The position numbers and the translations under genes were made by a program. From Achromobacter anxifer (GTDB lineage: Bacteria > Pseudomonadota > Gammaproteobacteria > Burkholderiales > Burkholderiaceae_B): 64,000 bases of DNA. Numbering within the stretch: position 1 is the first letter of the stretch; each line of letters opens with the position of its first letter. The stretch lies in the NCBI RefSeq assembly GCF_903652925.1, contig NZ_CAHLAR010000003.1:372001-436000 (forward strand), written 5' to 3'. The notes below the pieces were generated by a model. That model was not told the DNA's origin. It did no database searches and saw only the letters and a list, made by a program, of their open reading frames with translations. Shown here one piece after another: positions 27,663 to 37,843 of the stretch.

Positions 27663-28652
27663 TCAATGCGTCCTCAGCACGATCTTGGCCGACGCCGCGC
27701 GTCCGCCGTCCAGGTCGGAAAAGGCCTGCGCGCCCGCCCCCAGCGGACGCTCCTCGACCCAGGCCAGGTCGCCGAAGACGCCGCGGTGCAGCGCGTCCAC
27801 CGTGGCGCTCAGGTCGGCGGTGGTGTAGGTGTAGGCCCCGATCAGCGTGATCTCGTCCAGCGTCAGGCGCCGCATGTCGATCTCGCTGGCCCAGTCCTGC
27901 AGGCCGATGTGCAGCATGACGCCACCCGGCTGCACCGCGGCCAGCGCGGCCGGGCGCGTGAGCTTGCCGCCCACCGCGTCCACCACCAGTTCGTAGGCGC
28001 CGGGAGCGGGCGCCGTCTCGCGCGGGTCGAAGACGATGCAGCCCGCATGCTTGCGCGCCGACTCGCGCCGCAGCGGATTGGTCTCGGCCAGGCTGACGCG
28101 GCACCCTTGGGCGCGCAGCAGCAGCGCCGTCAGCAGGCCGATGGCGCCGCCGCCCACCACCAGCGCGCGGGCTTCGGCCAGCGGGCGGAACAAGGCGCGC
28201 TGCGCCAGCGCCACGCCGTGCAGGGCCGTCGCCGCCGGTTCGGTCAGGGCGGCCGCGGCGGCCGGCATGTCCTGCGGCACCGGGATCAGGCAGCGCTCGG
28301 GGATGGCCATGAACTCGGCGAACGCGCCCGGGCGCGTCATGCCCACCATGCCGCGGTTGCGGCACAGGTTGTTGCGCCCCTGCACGCAAAAATCGCAATG
28401 GCCGCAATGGATCAGCGGATTGCCCGTCACGCGCTGGCCCGCGAGGCGACCGCCCACCAGCGTGCCGACGAACTCATGCCCCAGGATCAGCGGCGGATTG
28501 CGGCGCGGATCATGCCCGTGAAAGGCATGCATGTCCGAGCCGCAGATGCCCACGGCCTCGATGCGCAGCAGCGCGTCGCCGTCGCCCTGCGCGGGCTCGG
28601 GTTCATCGCGGTACATGAGCTGGCTGGGCGCGGTATAGACAAGGGCTTTCAT
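27663..28652 (-). CDS. Zinc-dependent alcohol dehydrogenase (MDR family)
   Basis: A 329-residue NAD(P)-dependent dehydrogenase. Catalytic zinc ligands CGSDMH (about 37) and GHE (about 59-60); structural-zinc cysteines in HCGHCDFCVQGRNNLC (about 82-97); Rossmann motif VVGGGAIG (about 167). Acts on a secondary alcohol or polyol. Beside an HpsN-like dehydrogenase and an SDR it occupies the place expected for a 2-dehydrogenase that interconverts enantiomers of 2,3-dihydroxypropane-1-sulfonate in the Cupriavidus hps cluster (known for hps; inferred here). Confidence 0.9.
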   Translation of the reverse strand: MKALVYTAPSQLMYRDEPEPAQGDGDALLRIEAVGICGSDMHAFHGHDPRRNPPLILGHEFVGTLVGGRLAGQRVTGNPLIHCGHCDFCVQGRNNLCRNRGMVGMTRPGAFAEFMAIPERCLIPVPQDMPAAAAALTEPAATALHGVALAQRALFRPLAEARALVVGGGAIGLLTALLLRAQGCRVSLAETNPLRRESARKHAGCIVFDPRETAPAPGAYELVVDAVGGKLTRPAALAAVQPGGVMLHIGLQDWASEIDMRRLTLDEITLIGAYTYTTADLSATVDALHRGVFGDLAWVEERPLGAGAQAFSDLDGGRAASAKIVLRTH

Positions 28653-28676
28653 GGCGGGACTCCGTGGAGATGCCGG

Positions 28677-29450
28677 TCAGCGGGCCGAAAAGCCGCCGTC
28701 GATGAACAGGGTCTGCCCGGTGATGTAGGCCGAGGCCTCGCTCGCCAGGAACACGGCGGCGCCGTGCAGGTCGTCCAGCCTGCCGTTGCGGCCGATCATG
28801 GTGCTGGCGGCCAACGCCTGCACCCGGGCGGGGTCGCTCATCACGGGCGCGGTCAGCGGCGTCTCGAAAAAGCCCGGCGCGATCGCGTTGCAGGTGACGC
28901 CGTGGCGCGACCAGTACTCGGCGATGGCGCGGGTCAGCTGCATCAGGCCGCCCTTGGAGGCGCCATAGGGCGCGCTGTCGGGGAAGGCGCGCACGCACTG
29001 CAGCGAGGTGATGTTGATGATGCGGCCCCAGCCGCGCTCGCGCATGGCCGGCGCCAGCGCGCGGGTCAGCAGGAACGGCGCGGTCAGGTTGATCGCCAGC
29101 GAGCGGTCCCAGTCTTCGTCGGCCGTGTCCTCGAAGGGCTTGCGCACATTGATGCCCGAGGCGTTGACCAGGATGTCGGGCGCGCCATAGGCCTCGCCGG
29201 CGCGGGCCGCGAAGCCGCGCAGCGCCTCGCGATCGGCCAGGTCGCAGGGCAAGGCGCTGGCGCGCAGGCCTTCGGCCTCGAACTCGCCCGCCGCGGCGGC
29301 CAGCTCCTGCTCGCGCCGCGCCACCAGCACCACGCTGGCGCCGGCGCGCGCCAGCGCCAGGCCGATGGCCTTGCCTATGCCGGAGCTGCCGCCGCTCACC
29401 AGCGCGACGCGGCCGTCCAGATTGAACAGGCGGGTCATGTCGTTGTGCAT
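28677..29450 (-). CDS. Short-chain dehydrogenase/reductase
   Basis: A 257-residue classical SDR: TGxxxGxG as SGGSSGIGKAIG (about 23-34), NAS/NAG as LVNASGI, catalytic Ser in NITSLQ, YxxxK as YGASK, and the C-terminal YITGQTLFIDGGF. It may be the stereochemical partner of the zinc alcohol dehydrogenase. The ATG at 29450 lies seven bases past the upstream stop codon; an ATG four codons later is also possible. Confidence 0.9.
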   Translation of the reverse strand: MHNDMTRLFNLDGRVALVSGGSSGIGKAIGLALARAGASVVLVARREQELAAAAGEFEAEGLRASALPCDLADREALRGFAARAGEAYGAPDILVNASGINVRKPFEDTADEDWDRSLAINLTAPFLLTRALAPAMRERGWGRIINITSLQCVRAFPDSAPYGASKGGLMQLTRAIAEYWSRHGVTCNAIAPGFFETPLTAPVMSDPARVQALAASTMIGRNGRLDDLHGAAVFLASEASAYITGQTLFIDGGFSAR

Positions 29451-29457
29451 GATGGTG

Positions 29458-31852
<2,395 letters not shown>

Positions 31853-31947
31853 GCTTAGTCTCCAGATAGTGGACTCCGGTCTGCATGCGCGAGCTGCCGC
31901 GGCATTCCCCGGATAGCAGGCCCGGATCTGTGTCCGGACTCAAGTTT

Positions 31948-31961
31948 TGAAAGCGCATACA
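31948..31961. promoter_or_regulatory. LacI-type operator O1 (TGAAAGCGCATACA)
   Basis: TGAAAGCGCATACA matches the LacI-family palindrome with a central CpG and resembles the perfect site at 32057-32070 at 11 of 14 bases. It lies in front of the minus-strand operon. Confidence 0.65.
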
Positions 31962-32010
31962 AAGAATAAGCGCGCAAGAATCCCATTCAACCCCGAGAAA
32001 ACCCTAGAGA

Positions 32011-32040
32011 TAGACCACGGCGTTTCAATAACTGTATATT
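32011..32040 (+). promoter_or_regulatory. Possible sigma-70 promoter of the LacI gene
   Basis: TATATT at 32035-32040 is a good -10 element; TAGACC at 32011-32016 is a weak -35 with an 18-bp spacer. A start near 32047 would give a leader of only about 25 bases containing operator O2. Confidence 0.4.
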
Positions 32041-32056
32041 CACACCATCAAATTTC

Positions 32057-32070
32057 TGAAAGCGCTTTCA
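32057..32070. promoter_or_regulatory. LacI-type operator O2 (TGAAAGCGCTTTCA)
   Basis: A perfect 14-bp palindrome of the classic LacI/GalR form. It ends three bases before the ATG of the LacI gene and occupies the place of its ribosome-binding site, so bound repressor or the hairpin itself could block both transcription and translation. Its centre is 109 bp from O1. Confidence 0.82.
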
Positions 32071-32073
32071 AAA

Positions 32074-33126
32074 ATGAAGCGAAAGTCCGCTCCCCTACCC
32101 GGGGACACCCTGAAGTCGATTGCCGCCAGCGGCGGCATCTCCTCGGCCACCTTGTCGCGGGTGTTGAACCACCCTGAAAAAGTGCGGCCGGACCTGCGCG
32201 CCCGCGCCATGGCGCTGCTGGCGGAAGCGGGCTATGTGCCGCACGGCGCCGCGCGTTCGCTGGCTTCGCGCAAGACCCGCACCATGGGCGCCATCATCCC
32301 CACCGTGGACAGCGCCCTGTTCGCCAAGCTGGTCGACGGCATGCAGCAGACGATCCATGAACACGGCTACCAGCTGCTGCTGGCCAGCACCAACTACAGC
32401 CCTGCGCGCGAAGCGGGCGAAGTGCGCGCGCTGATCGAGCGCGGCGTGGACGCCATGATGCTGGTCGGGCGCAGCCGCGACCCGGAGCTTTACGAACTGC
32501 TGCATTCCAAGGGCATCCCCTTCGTCACCACCTGCCACTACGACGCGGCCGATCCCTGGCCCATGGTGGGCTGGGACAACGCCGCGGCGGCGCAACGCAT
32601 CGCCGACTACCTGCTGGACATCGGCCACCGCCGCCTCGGCGTGATCGCCGGCATCTCCAAGGACAACGACCGCGCCGCCGACCGCGTGGCCGGCTTCACG
32701 CGCGCGCTCAAGCGCCGCGGCGTCGAACTGCCGCCGCAATACGTCATCGAAAAGCCCTACACCGTGCCGGAAGCCCGCCGCGCCATGGCCGCCCTGCTGC
32801 GCCTGCCCGAACCGCCCACCGCGGTCATGTGCGGCAACGACATCCTGGCCTACGGCGCGCTGCAGGAATGCCTGTGGCAGAACCTGCGCGTGCCCGAGCA
32901 GATCTCGATCACGGGTTTCGACAACATCGAAATGGCGGCCCATTGCCGGCCCGGCATCACCACCCTGAACGTGCCGGCCTTCGACCTGGGCCAGCGCGCC
33001 GCCAACATCCTGCTGGCGGCCGACGCCGACACGCCGCCCGAGAACGTCTGCATCGAACTGGAACTGATCGTCCGCGACACCACCGCGCCGCCAAGCAGCA
33101 GCACCAGCGCGCGCCACGGCAGCTGA
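32074..33126 (+). CDS. LacI-family transcriptional regulator
   Basis: A 350-residue repressor: N-terminal HTH about 12-32 (TLKSIAASGGISSATLSRVLN), hinge ending RSLASRKTRT, and a periplasmic-binding-like ligand domain about 70-335 with the typical ITGFDNIEMA. The start at 32074 is fixed by the position of the HTH, although no Shine-Dalgarno is visible because operator O2 fills that space. It heads a four-gene operon and most likely represses both divergent arms. Confidence 0.9.
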   Translation: MKRKSAPLPGDTLKSIAASGGISSATLSRVLNHPEKVRPDLRARAMALLAEAGYVPHGAARSLASRKTRTMGAIIPTVDSALFAKLVDGMQQTIHEHGYQLLLASTNYSPAREAGEVRALIERGVDAMMLVGRSRDPELYELLHSKGIPFVTTCHYDAADPWPMVGWDNAAAAQRIADYLLDIGHRRLGVIAGISKDNDRAADRVAGFTRALKRRGVELPPQYVIEKPYTVPEARRAMAALLRLPEPPTAVMCGNDILAYGALQECLWQNLRVPEQISITGFDNIEMAAHCRPGITTLNVPAFDLGQRAANILLAADADTPPENVCIELELIVRDTTAPPSSSTSARHGS

Positions 33127-33145
33127 CCACACTGGAGCAAGCCCC

Positions 33146-34069
33146 ATGGAACACACCGAATCACCCCGCATCGCATTCCTGGGCCTGGGCGTCATGGGGA
33201 GCGCAATGCTGCGCAACCTGGCCGCGCAGGGGTATGCCGTAGCAGGCTACGACGTTGTTCCCGCGGCCATGGACCGCCTGGCCGATACCGGCTACCGGCG
33301 GGCGGCTTCGCCGCTGGACGCCGCGCGCGGCTGCGACGTGGCGATCACCATGCTGCCGACCTCGGCCCATGTGCGCGAGGCCCTGTTCGGCGCCGAGGGC
33401 GCGGCGGCGGGCCTGAACCCGGGCGCGCTGGTGATCGAGATGAGCACCGGCGACGCCGTCGAGACCGACCGCATCGCCGCCGACCTCGCCGCGCTGGGCC
33501 TGCGCTGCATCGACGCGCCGGTGGGACGCACCCCGCGCGAGGCCGCGCTGGGCAAGGCGCTGATCATGGCCGGCGGGGCGCAGGCGGACTTCGACCAGGC
33601 GACGCCGATCTTCGCCGCCATGGCCGACGAGATCGTGCACGTGGGCGCCTTCGGCTCGGGCATCCGGCTCAAGCTGGTCAACAACTACATGTCCATGGTC
33701 GGCATGGTGCTGACGGGCGAAGCGCTGATGTTCGCGGCCAAGCTCGGACTGGACCGCGCCACCGTCGTCAAGGTGCTGTCCAACACCACCGCCGGGCGCG
33801 GCCAGCTGCTGACGAATTTTCCGGGCAAGGTGCTGGCGGGCGACATCAGCCCCGACTTCCCCATGCGCATGGGCTACAAGGACATCAACCTGGCCATGAG
33901 CCTGGCGGCCTCGGTGGGCGCGCCGCTGGGGCTGGGCGGCTACGCCCGCGAGATGTTCGCGCTGGCCAAGTCCTGGGGCCGGCAGGAACAGGACTGCACC
34001 GCCATGCTGCTGCTGCTCGAAGACGTGGCCCACCTGGATCGCGACTGCGCGGAGCCCGGCCATGGGTGA
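33146..34069 (+). CDS. Beta-hydroxyacid dehydrogenase, sulfolactaldehyde-reductase-like (YihU group)
   Basis: A 307-residue NAD(P)-dependent dehydrogenase of the 3-hydroxyisobutyrate family: Rossmann GLGVMGSAM (about 13-21), APVGRT, GIRLKLVNNYMS. Aligned with E. coli YihU (from memory) at a constant offset of five, the catalytic Lys is K176 and the three sulfonate-contacting residues R123, N174 and S178 correspond to R128, N179 and S183. Most relatives have APVSGG at the arginine position. It would interconvert 3-sulfolactaldehyde and 2,3-dihydroxypropane-1-sulfonate in the cytosol. Other small aldehyde substrates remain possible. Confidence 0.82.
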   Translation: MEHTESPRIAFLGLGVMGSAMLRNLAAQGYAVAGYDVVPAAMDRLADTGYRRAASPLDAARGCDVAITMLPTSAHVREALFGAEGAAAGLNPGALVIEMSTGDAVETDRIAADLAALGLRCIDAPVGRTPREAALGKALIMAGGAQADFDQATPIFAAMADEIVHVGAFGSGIRLKLVNNYMSMVGMVLTGEALMFAAKLGLDRATVVKVLSNTTAGRGQLLTNFPGKVLAGDISPDFPMRMGYKDINLAMSLAASVGAPLGLGGYAREMFALAKSWGRQEQDCTAMLLLLEDVAHLDRDCAEPGHG

Positions 34070-34871
34070 GCACATCGCAACCCTGCCCGCGCGCCGGCCG
34101 CGCGCCTCGCGCCGCCGCGTCACCGTGGGCGTGGCCGCCGTCGCCATCGTCTTCGCCGCCTGGTGGATCGTGTCTGCGCTGGGCCTGGTCAACGGCGCGC
34201 GCTTTCCCACGCCGCTCACCACCTGGCAGGCCGCCGTGCAGCTGTCGCGCGACTCCGGCTACGCCGGCGGCACGCTGTTCCAGCACATCGGCCACAGCCT
34301 GCGCCTGGTGTTCCTGGGCTTTCTGGTCGCCATCGGCACCGGCGTGCCGCTGGGCCTGCTGATGGGATTCAGCAAGCGCATCGACGCCTTGGTCGGGCCG
34401 GTGTTCTCGCTGCTGCGGCCGATTCCGCCGCTGGCCTGGATTCCGCTGGCCATCCTGTGGCTGGGGCTGGGCGACTCGGCGAAGATCTTCCTGATCTGGG
34501 TGTCTTCGTTCACGCCCGCCGTCATCAACACCTATGCGGGCGTGCGCAATATCGATCCCACGCTGATCGAGGCCGCGCGCGTGCACGGCGCGGGCGGTCC
34601 GCTGCGCATGCTGCGCGAGGTGCTGGTTCCGGGCTCCATGCCGATGATATTCACCGGCCTGCGCCTGTCGCTGCAGACCGCCTGGATGACGCTGGTGGCG
34701 GCGGAGCTGATCGGCGCCTTCATCGGCCTGGGCAAGGTGCTGGACACCGCCGCGCTGGACATCCGGCCCGGCATGATCCTCTACGCCATGGTGTGGGTGG
34801 GCCTATTGGGCGCGGTGATGACGCGCGCACTGGAATGGATCGAAAAGAGGGCATTGCCATGGCTACGCTGA
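34062..34871 (+). CDS. ABC transporter permease, taurine/sulfonate type
   Basis: A 269-residue inner-membrane permease with about six membrane segments and EAA loop ARVHGAGGPLRMLREVLVPG. It overlaps the preceding dehydrogenase by eight bases. Paralogous to the product of 26771-27661; likely paired with the 34859 permease and the binding protein encoded across the divergent promoter. Confidence 0.92.
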   Translation: MGEHIATLPARRPRASRRRVTVGVAAVAIVFAAWWIVSALGLVNGARFPTPLTTWQAAVQLSRDSGYAGGTLFQHIGHSLRLVFLGFLVAIGTGVPLGLLMGFSKRIDALVGPVFSLLRPIPPLAWIPLAILWLGLGDSAKIFLIWVSSFTPAVINTYAGVRNIDPTLIEAARVHGAGGPLRMLREVLVPGSMPMIFTGLRLSLQTAWMTLVAAELIGAFIGLGKVLDTAALDIRPGMILYAMVWVGLLGAVMTRALEWIEKRALPWLR

Positions 34872-35653
34872 CACGCACCTCGGGCGACTCGCCCGCCTTC
34901 ACCTTCGGCCTGTCCTGCCTGGGGTTGGCCGGATTCCTCCTGGCCTGGCACCTGCTGAGCATGAGCGGCGTGTTCCCGCCCAACTACCTGCCCGGCCCCC
35001 TGGCCGTGCTGCGCACCATCGCGCAATACAGCAGCGAGCCCTATTCCGGCGCCACGCTCTGGACGCACCTGGGCGCCAGCCTCTACCGCTTCGCCTGCGG
35101 CTTCCTGCTGGCGGCGGCCATCGGCATACCGCTGGGACTGCTGATGGGCTGGTACCGCTGGCTGGACGACGTGGTCAGCCCCTTCTTCGACGCGCTGCGC
35201 TTCGTCGCGCCCATCGCCTGGGTGCCGTTCGCCGGCCTGTGGTTCGGCACCGGCATCGGCGGCCCCACCCTGATCATCTTCGCCGGCGCCTTCCCGCCCT
35301 GCCTGATCAGCGCCTACCGCGGCGCCAAGTTCGTCGACACGCGCCTGCTCGAAGCCTCGCGCACCCTGGGCGCGAGCGGCCCGCGCATCGTGGCCGAAGT
35401 GCTGCTGCCGGCCTCGCTGCCTTCCATCCTGGCGGGCCTGCGCGTCAGCGCCGGCATAGGCTGGCAATCGCTGGTGGGCGCGGAACTGATCGTGGTGGGC
35501 AACGGCATCGGCTACATGATGGTGCAGGGCCAGCTCAACGTCGCCACCAACATCGTCATGGCCGGCATGATCGCCATCGGCATCGTCGGCATCTGCATCG
35601 ACCTGGCCCTGCGCATGTTCGAGCAGCGGCTGAAGGCGCGCTGGGGACGCTGA
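34859..35653 (+). CDS. ABC transporter permease, taurine/sulfonate type
   Basis: A 264-residue permease overlapping the previous gene by 13 bases, the same overlap as in the paralogous pair on the minus strand. AAAGAGGG lies before the ATG. EAA loop SRTLGASGPRIVAEVLLPAS. No ATPase gene follows; the operon ends 24 bases from a convergent GntR gene. Confidence 0.92.
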   Translation: MATLTRTSGDSPAFTFGLSCLGLAGFLLAWHLLSMSGVFPPNYLPGPLAVLRTIAQYSSEPYSGATLWTHLGASLYRFACGFLLAAAIGIPLGLLMGWYRWLDDVVSPFFDALRFVAPIAWVPFAGLWFGTGIGGPTLIIFAGAFPPCLISAYRGAKFVDTRLLEASRTLGASGPRIVAEVLLPASLPSILAGLRVSAGIGWQSLVGAELIVVGNGIGYMMVQGQLNVATNIVMAGMIAIGIVGICIDLALRMFEQRLKARWGR

Positions 35654-35676
35654 ACGCGCCGTGGCGGCGGGCGTGG

Positions 35677-36396
35677 TCAGGCGGCAGGCGGCGTTGCGGC
35701 GGGCGGCGTTTCAGCCTGCCGCAGTTTGTAGTCCAGGATGGGCTGGCCGCCCGACAGGATGTCGGTCTGCATGGCGATGCGCGCGGCCTGCGGATCCTTG
35801 TTGCGGATCGCCGCCATCAGCGGGTAGTGGCCGTCGATCATGTCGCGCCCGCCTTCGGCATAGATCTGCGCGATCAGCGGCCCCATCTTCAGCCACAGCC
35901 GCTGCAGGATTTCCAGCATGGTCGGCATGCGGGCGATCTTGCAGTACTCGAAATGGAAGCGCTGATTCAGGCCCACCGCGGTGCGGATGTCCTGGGTCTT
36001 GAGCGCGTCCTCGTTGGCCTGCACCATGGCTTCCAGCCGCGCGATGTCCTCGGGCGTGGCGTTCTGCGCGGCGCGGGCGGCGGCCATGCCTTCCAGTTCC
36101 AGGCGGATGTCGCGGATCTCCAGGTACTCCGCCGTACTGACCTCGTAGACCCGGATGTCGCGCGCGCTGCGCATGACCAGCGCCCCGTCCTGCACCAGGC
36201 GCAGGATCGCGTCGCGCACCGGCGTGACGCTGACGCCCATGGTTTCGGCCAGTTCCCGGATGCGCAACCGGTCTCCCGGGCGCAGCCTGCCCTCCATCAG
36301 CGCCTGCGCCAGCCTCTGATAGACGAGCGCGCCCAGGCTCCCGTATTCCAGCTGGGAAAAGGCGGCGGCGGTCTGCGAGTCGGGGGTTTGCGTCAT
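35677..36396 (-). CDS. GntR-family transcriptional regulator (FCD domain)
   Basis: A 239-residue regulator: winged helix about 20-85 (LAETMGVSVTPVRDAILRLV) and FCD domain with RDIRLELEG and RFHFEYCKIA. Divergent from the kinase/phospho-lyase operon. The identical palindromes ATGATGCATCAT on both sides of the intergenic region are its probable binding sites (inference). Confidence 0.88.
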   Translation of the reverse strand: MTQTPDSQTAAAFSQLEYGSLGALVYQRLAQALMEGRLRPGDRLRIRELAETMGVSVTPVRDAILRLVQDGALVMRSARDIRVYEVSTAEYLEIRDIRLELEGMAAARAAQNATPEDIARLEAMVQANEDALKTQDIRTAVGLNQRFHFEYCKIARMPTMLEILQRLWLKMGPLIAQIYAEGGRDMIDGHYPLMAAIRNKDPQAARIAMQTDILSGGQPILDYKLRQAETPPAATPPAA

Positions 36397-36710
36397 TGTT
36401 ATTGGAGGATGGGCGCGTGGCAGGGATGAAGACGATACGACAAAGCTCCGGCGGCCGCCTAAGGCGGTAGCCGCCGGTTCAGGATATTTTCAACATGATG
36501 CATCATAAATCGTAAAAAATCCTGGGCCGGCGCTGTTCAGGCTCGAATTTCAGACTGGCGATTGCTTTTCAGGCCAATCCTCATGGCAGCCTGGCGCCAT
36601 AAATAAATCAATAACTCCTTGATTATTCTTTAATTTTCCAAAATTTCGAAAGAACAGGCCCGACTTCCTGCTCGGGTAATCACTGATTCGGCACATTCAG
36701 CACTTGATGC
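36397..36710. other. Divergent regulatory region (314 bp, AT-richer than surroundings)
   Basis: No gene is visible. The region carries promoters for the GntR gene and the divergent operon, the first palindrome at 36495-36506, and an AT-rich stretch about 36596-36660 likely to hold core promoter elements. The second palindrome starts immediately after it (36711). Confidence 0.6.
36495..36506. promoter_or_regulatory. Operator palindrome ATGATGCATCAT (copy 1)
   Basis: A perfect 12-bp palindrome 99 bases upstream of the GntR start codon, identical to the copy at 36711-36722; centres are 216 bp apart. Confidence 0.7.
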
Positions 36711-36722
36711 ATGATGCATCAT
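36711..36722. promoter_or_regulatory. Operator palindrome ATGATGCATCAT (copy 2), overlapping the kinase start codon
   Basis: Identical to the palindrome at 36495-36506. Its first two triplets are the only in-frame ATG codons at the head of the kinase gene, so either the message is almost leaderless or the true start lies downstream. Confidence 0.7.
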
Positions 36723-37826
36723 CCTGAACCAACGATCCCGCCCAACACCGTGCCGGCACACCCCCTGCCTACCGTCGAATCCGCCGCGCTCACCGAAGCC
36801 CTGCTGACCACTTCACCGCCCGCCGTGACCGTGGAGGAAGCCGCCGCCGTGGCGCGGGTCCGCTATGGCGCCGGCGCCGGCTGCCAGTTGCTGGCAGGCG
36901 AACGCGACCGCAATTTCCGCGTGCGCCGCGCCGATGGCTCGTCGCTGACGCTGAAGTTCATCAACGCGGCCGAAACCGTGGCCGAAACGGAAATGCAGAT
37001 CGCCGTGCTGCGCCACCTGGCCGGCCGCTGCGCCGTGCCGGTGCCGGCGCACCACGCCCCCCAGGGCCTGGACGCCGACTGGCTGTCGCACCAGCCGCCC
37101 GGCGCGGGCGAGTCCGCCGTGCGGGTACGCGCCTACAGCTTCCTGGAGGGCGAGCCCGGCTCGGCCTTGCGCGCCGAACCCGTTGCCTGGACCGCCCTGG
37201 GCCGCGCCGCCGGCGAACTGGACGCGGCGTTAGCTGATTTTTCGCACCCGGCCGCGGGACGCCGCTTCCTCTGGAACGTGTGCGAGGCGCCCTCCATGCG
37301 CCCGCTGCTCGACGCGGTCGAAGACCGCGACCATCGCCACGCCCTTGGCGAATTCCTGGGCCTGTACGCCATCCATACCGCGCCGCGGCTGCAAGGGCTG
37401 CCGCAGCAGATCATCCACAACGACCTGTCGGCCAGCAATCTGCTGACCGATGCGGGCGGCCTGGCCGTGGCCGGCGTGCTCGACTTCGGCGACATGGTGC
37501 AGGCGCCGCGCATCGCTGAAATCGCCATCGCCGCCTCCTACCAGATGACCCAGACCGACGCGCCGATGCGCGTGCTGGACTGCATGCTGGACGGCTACGC
37601 CTCAGTGCTGGCGCTGAGCGCGCAAGAGCGCGAGCTGACGCTGGACCTGGTGCTGGCGCGGCTGGCGCAGCGCATGGTCATCACCGCCTGGCGCGCGCGC
37701 CAATTCCCCGGCAACCGCGACTACATCCTGCGCAGCCACGCCGCCGCCACCCGCTTGTTCGACGCCCTGATAGGCCCCTGGAAAGACGGGCGCGATGCGC
37801 GCGCGTCCGCTTCCGCTTCCTTCTGA
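36711..37826 (+). CDS. APH-type phosphotransferase, hydroxylysine-kinase-like
   Basis: A 371-residue protein-kinase-like small-molecule kinase. Catalytic loop HNDLSASNLL (about 241-250) and metal-binding LDFGDM (about 263-268) are intact. The following gene encodes a class III aminotransferase of the phospho-lyase group, and in animals and many bacteria such kinase/phospho-lyase pairs phosphorylate 5-hydroxylysine or ethanolamine and then eliminate phosphate and ammonia. The start is uncertain: ATG 36711 lies in an operator with no ribosome site; GTG 36750 is a weak alternative. Confidence 0.82.
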   Translation: MMHHPEPTIPPNTVPAHPLPTVESAALTEALLTTSPPAVTVEEAAAVARVRYGAGAGCQLLAGERDRNFRVRRADGSSLTLKFINAAETVAETEMQIAVLRHLAGRCAVPVPAHHAPQGLDADWLSHQPPGAGESAVRVRAYSFLEGEPGSALRAEPVAWTALGRAAGELDAALADFSHPAAGRRFLWNVCEAPSMRPLLDAVEDRDHRHALGEFLGLYAIHTAPRLQGLPQQIIHNDLSASNLLTDAGGLAVAGVLDFGDMVQAPRIAEIAIAASYQMTQTDAPMRVLDCMLDGYASVLALSAQERELTLDLVLARLAQRMVITAWRARQFPGNRDYILRSHAAATRLFDALIGPWKDGRDARASASASF

Positions 37827-37843
37827 CCGCCACGGATACCGCC

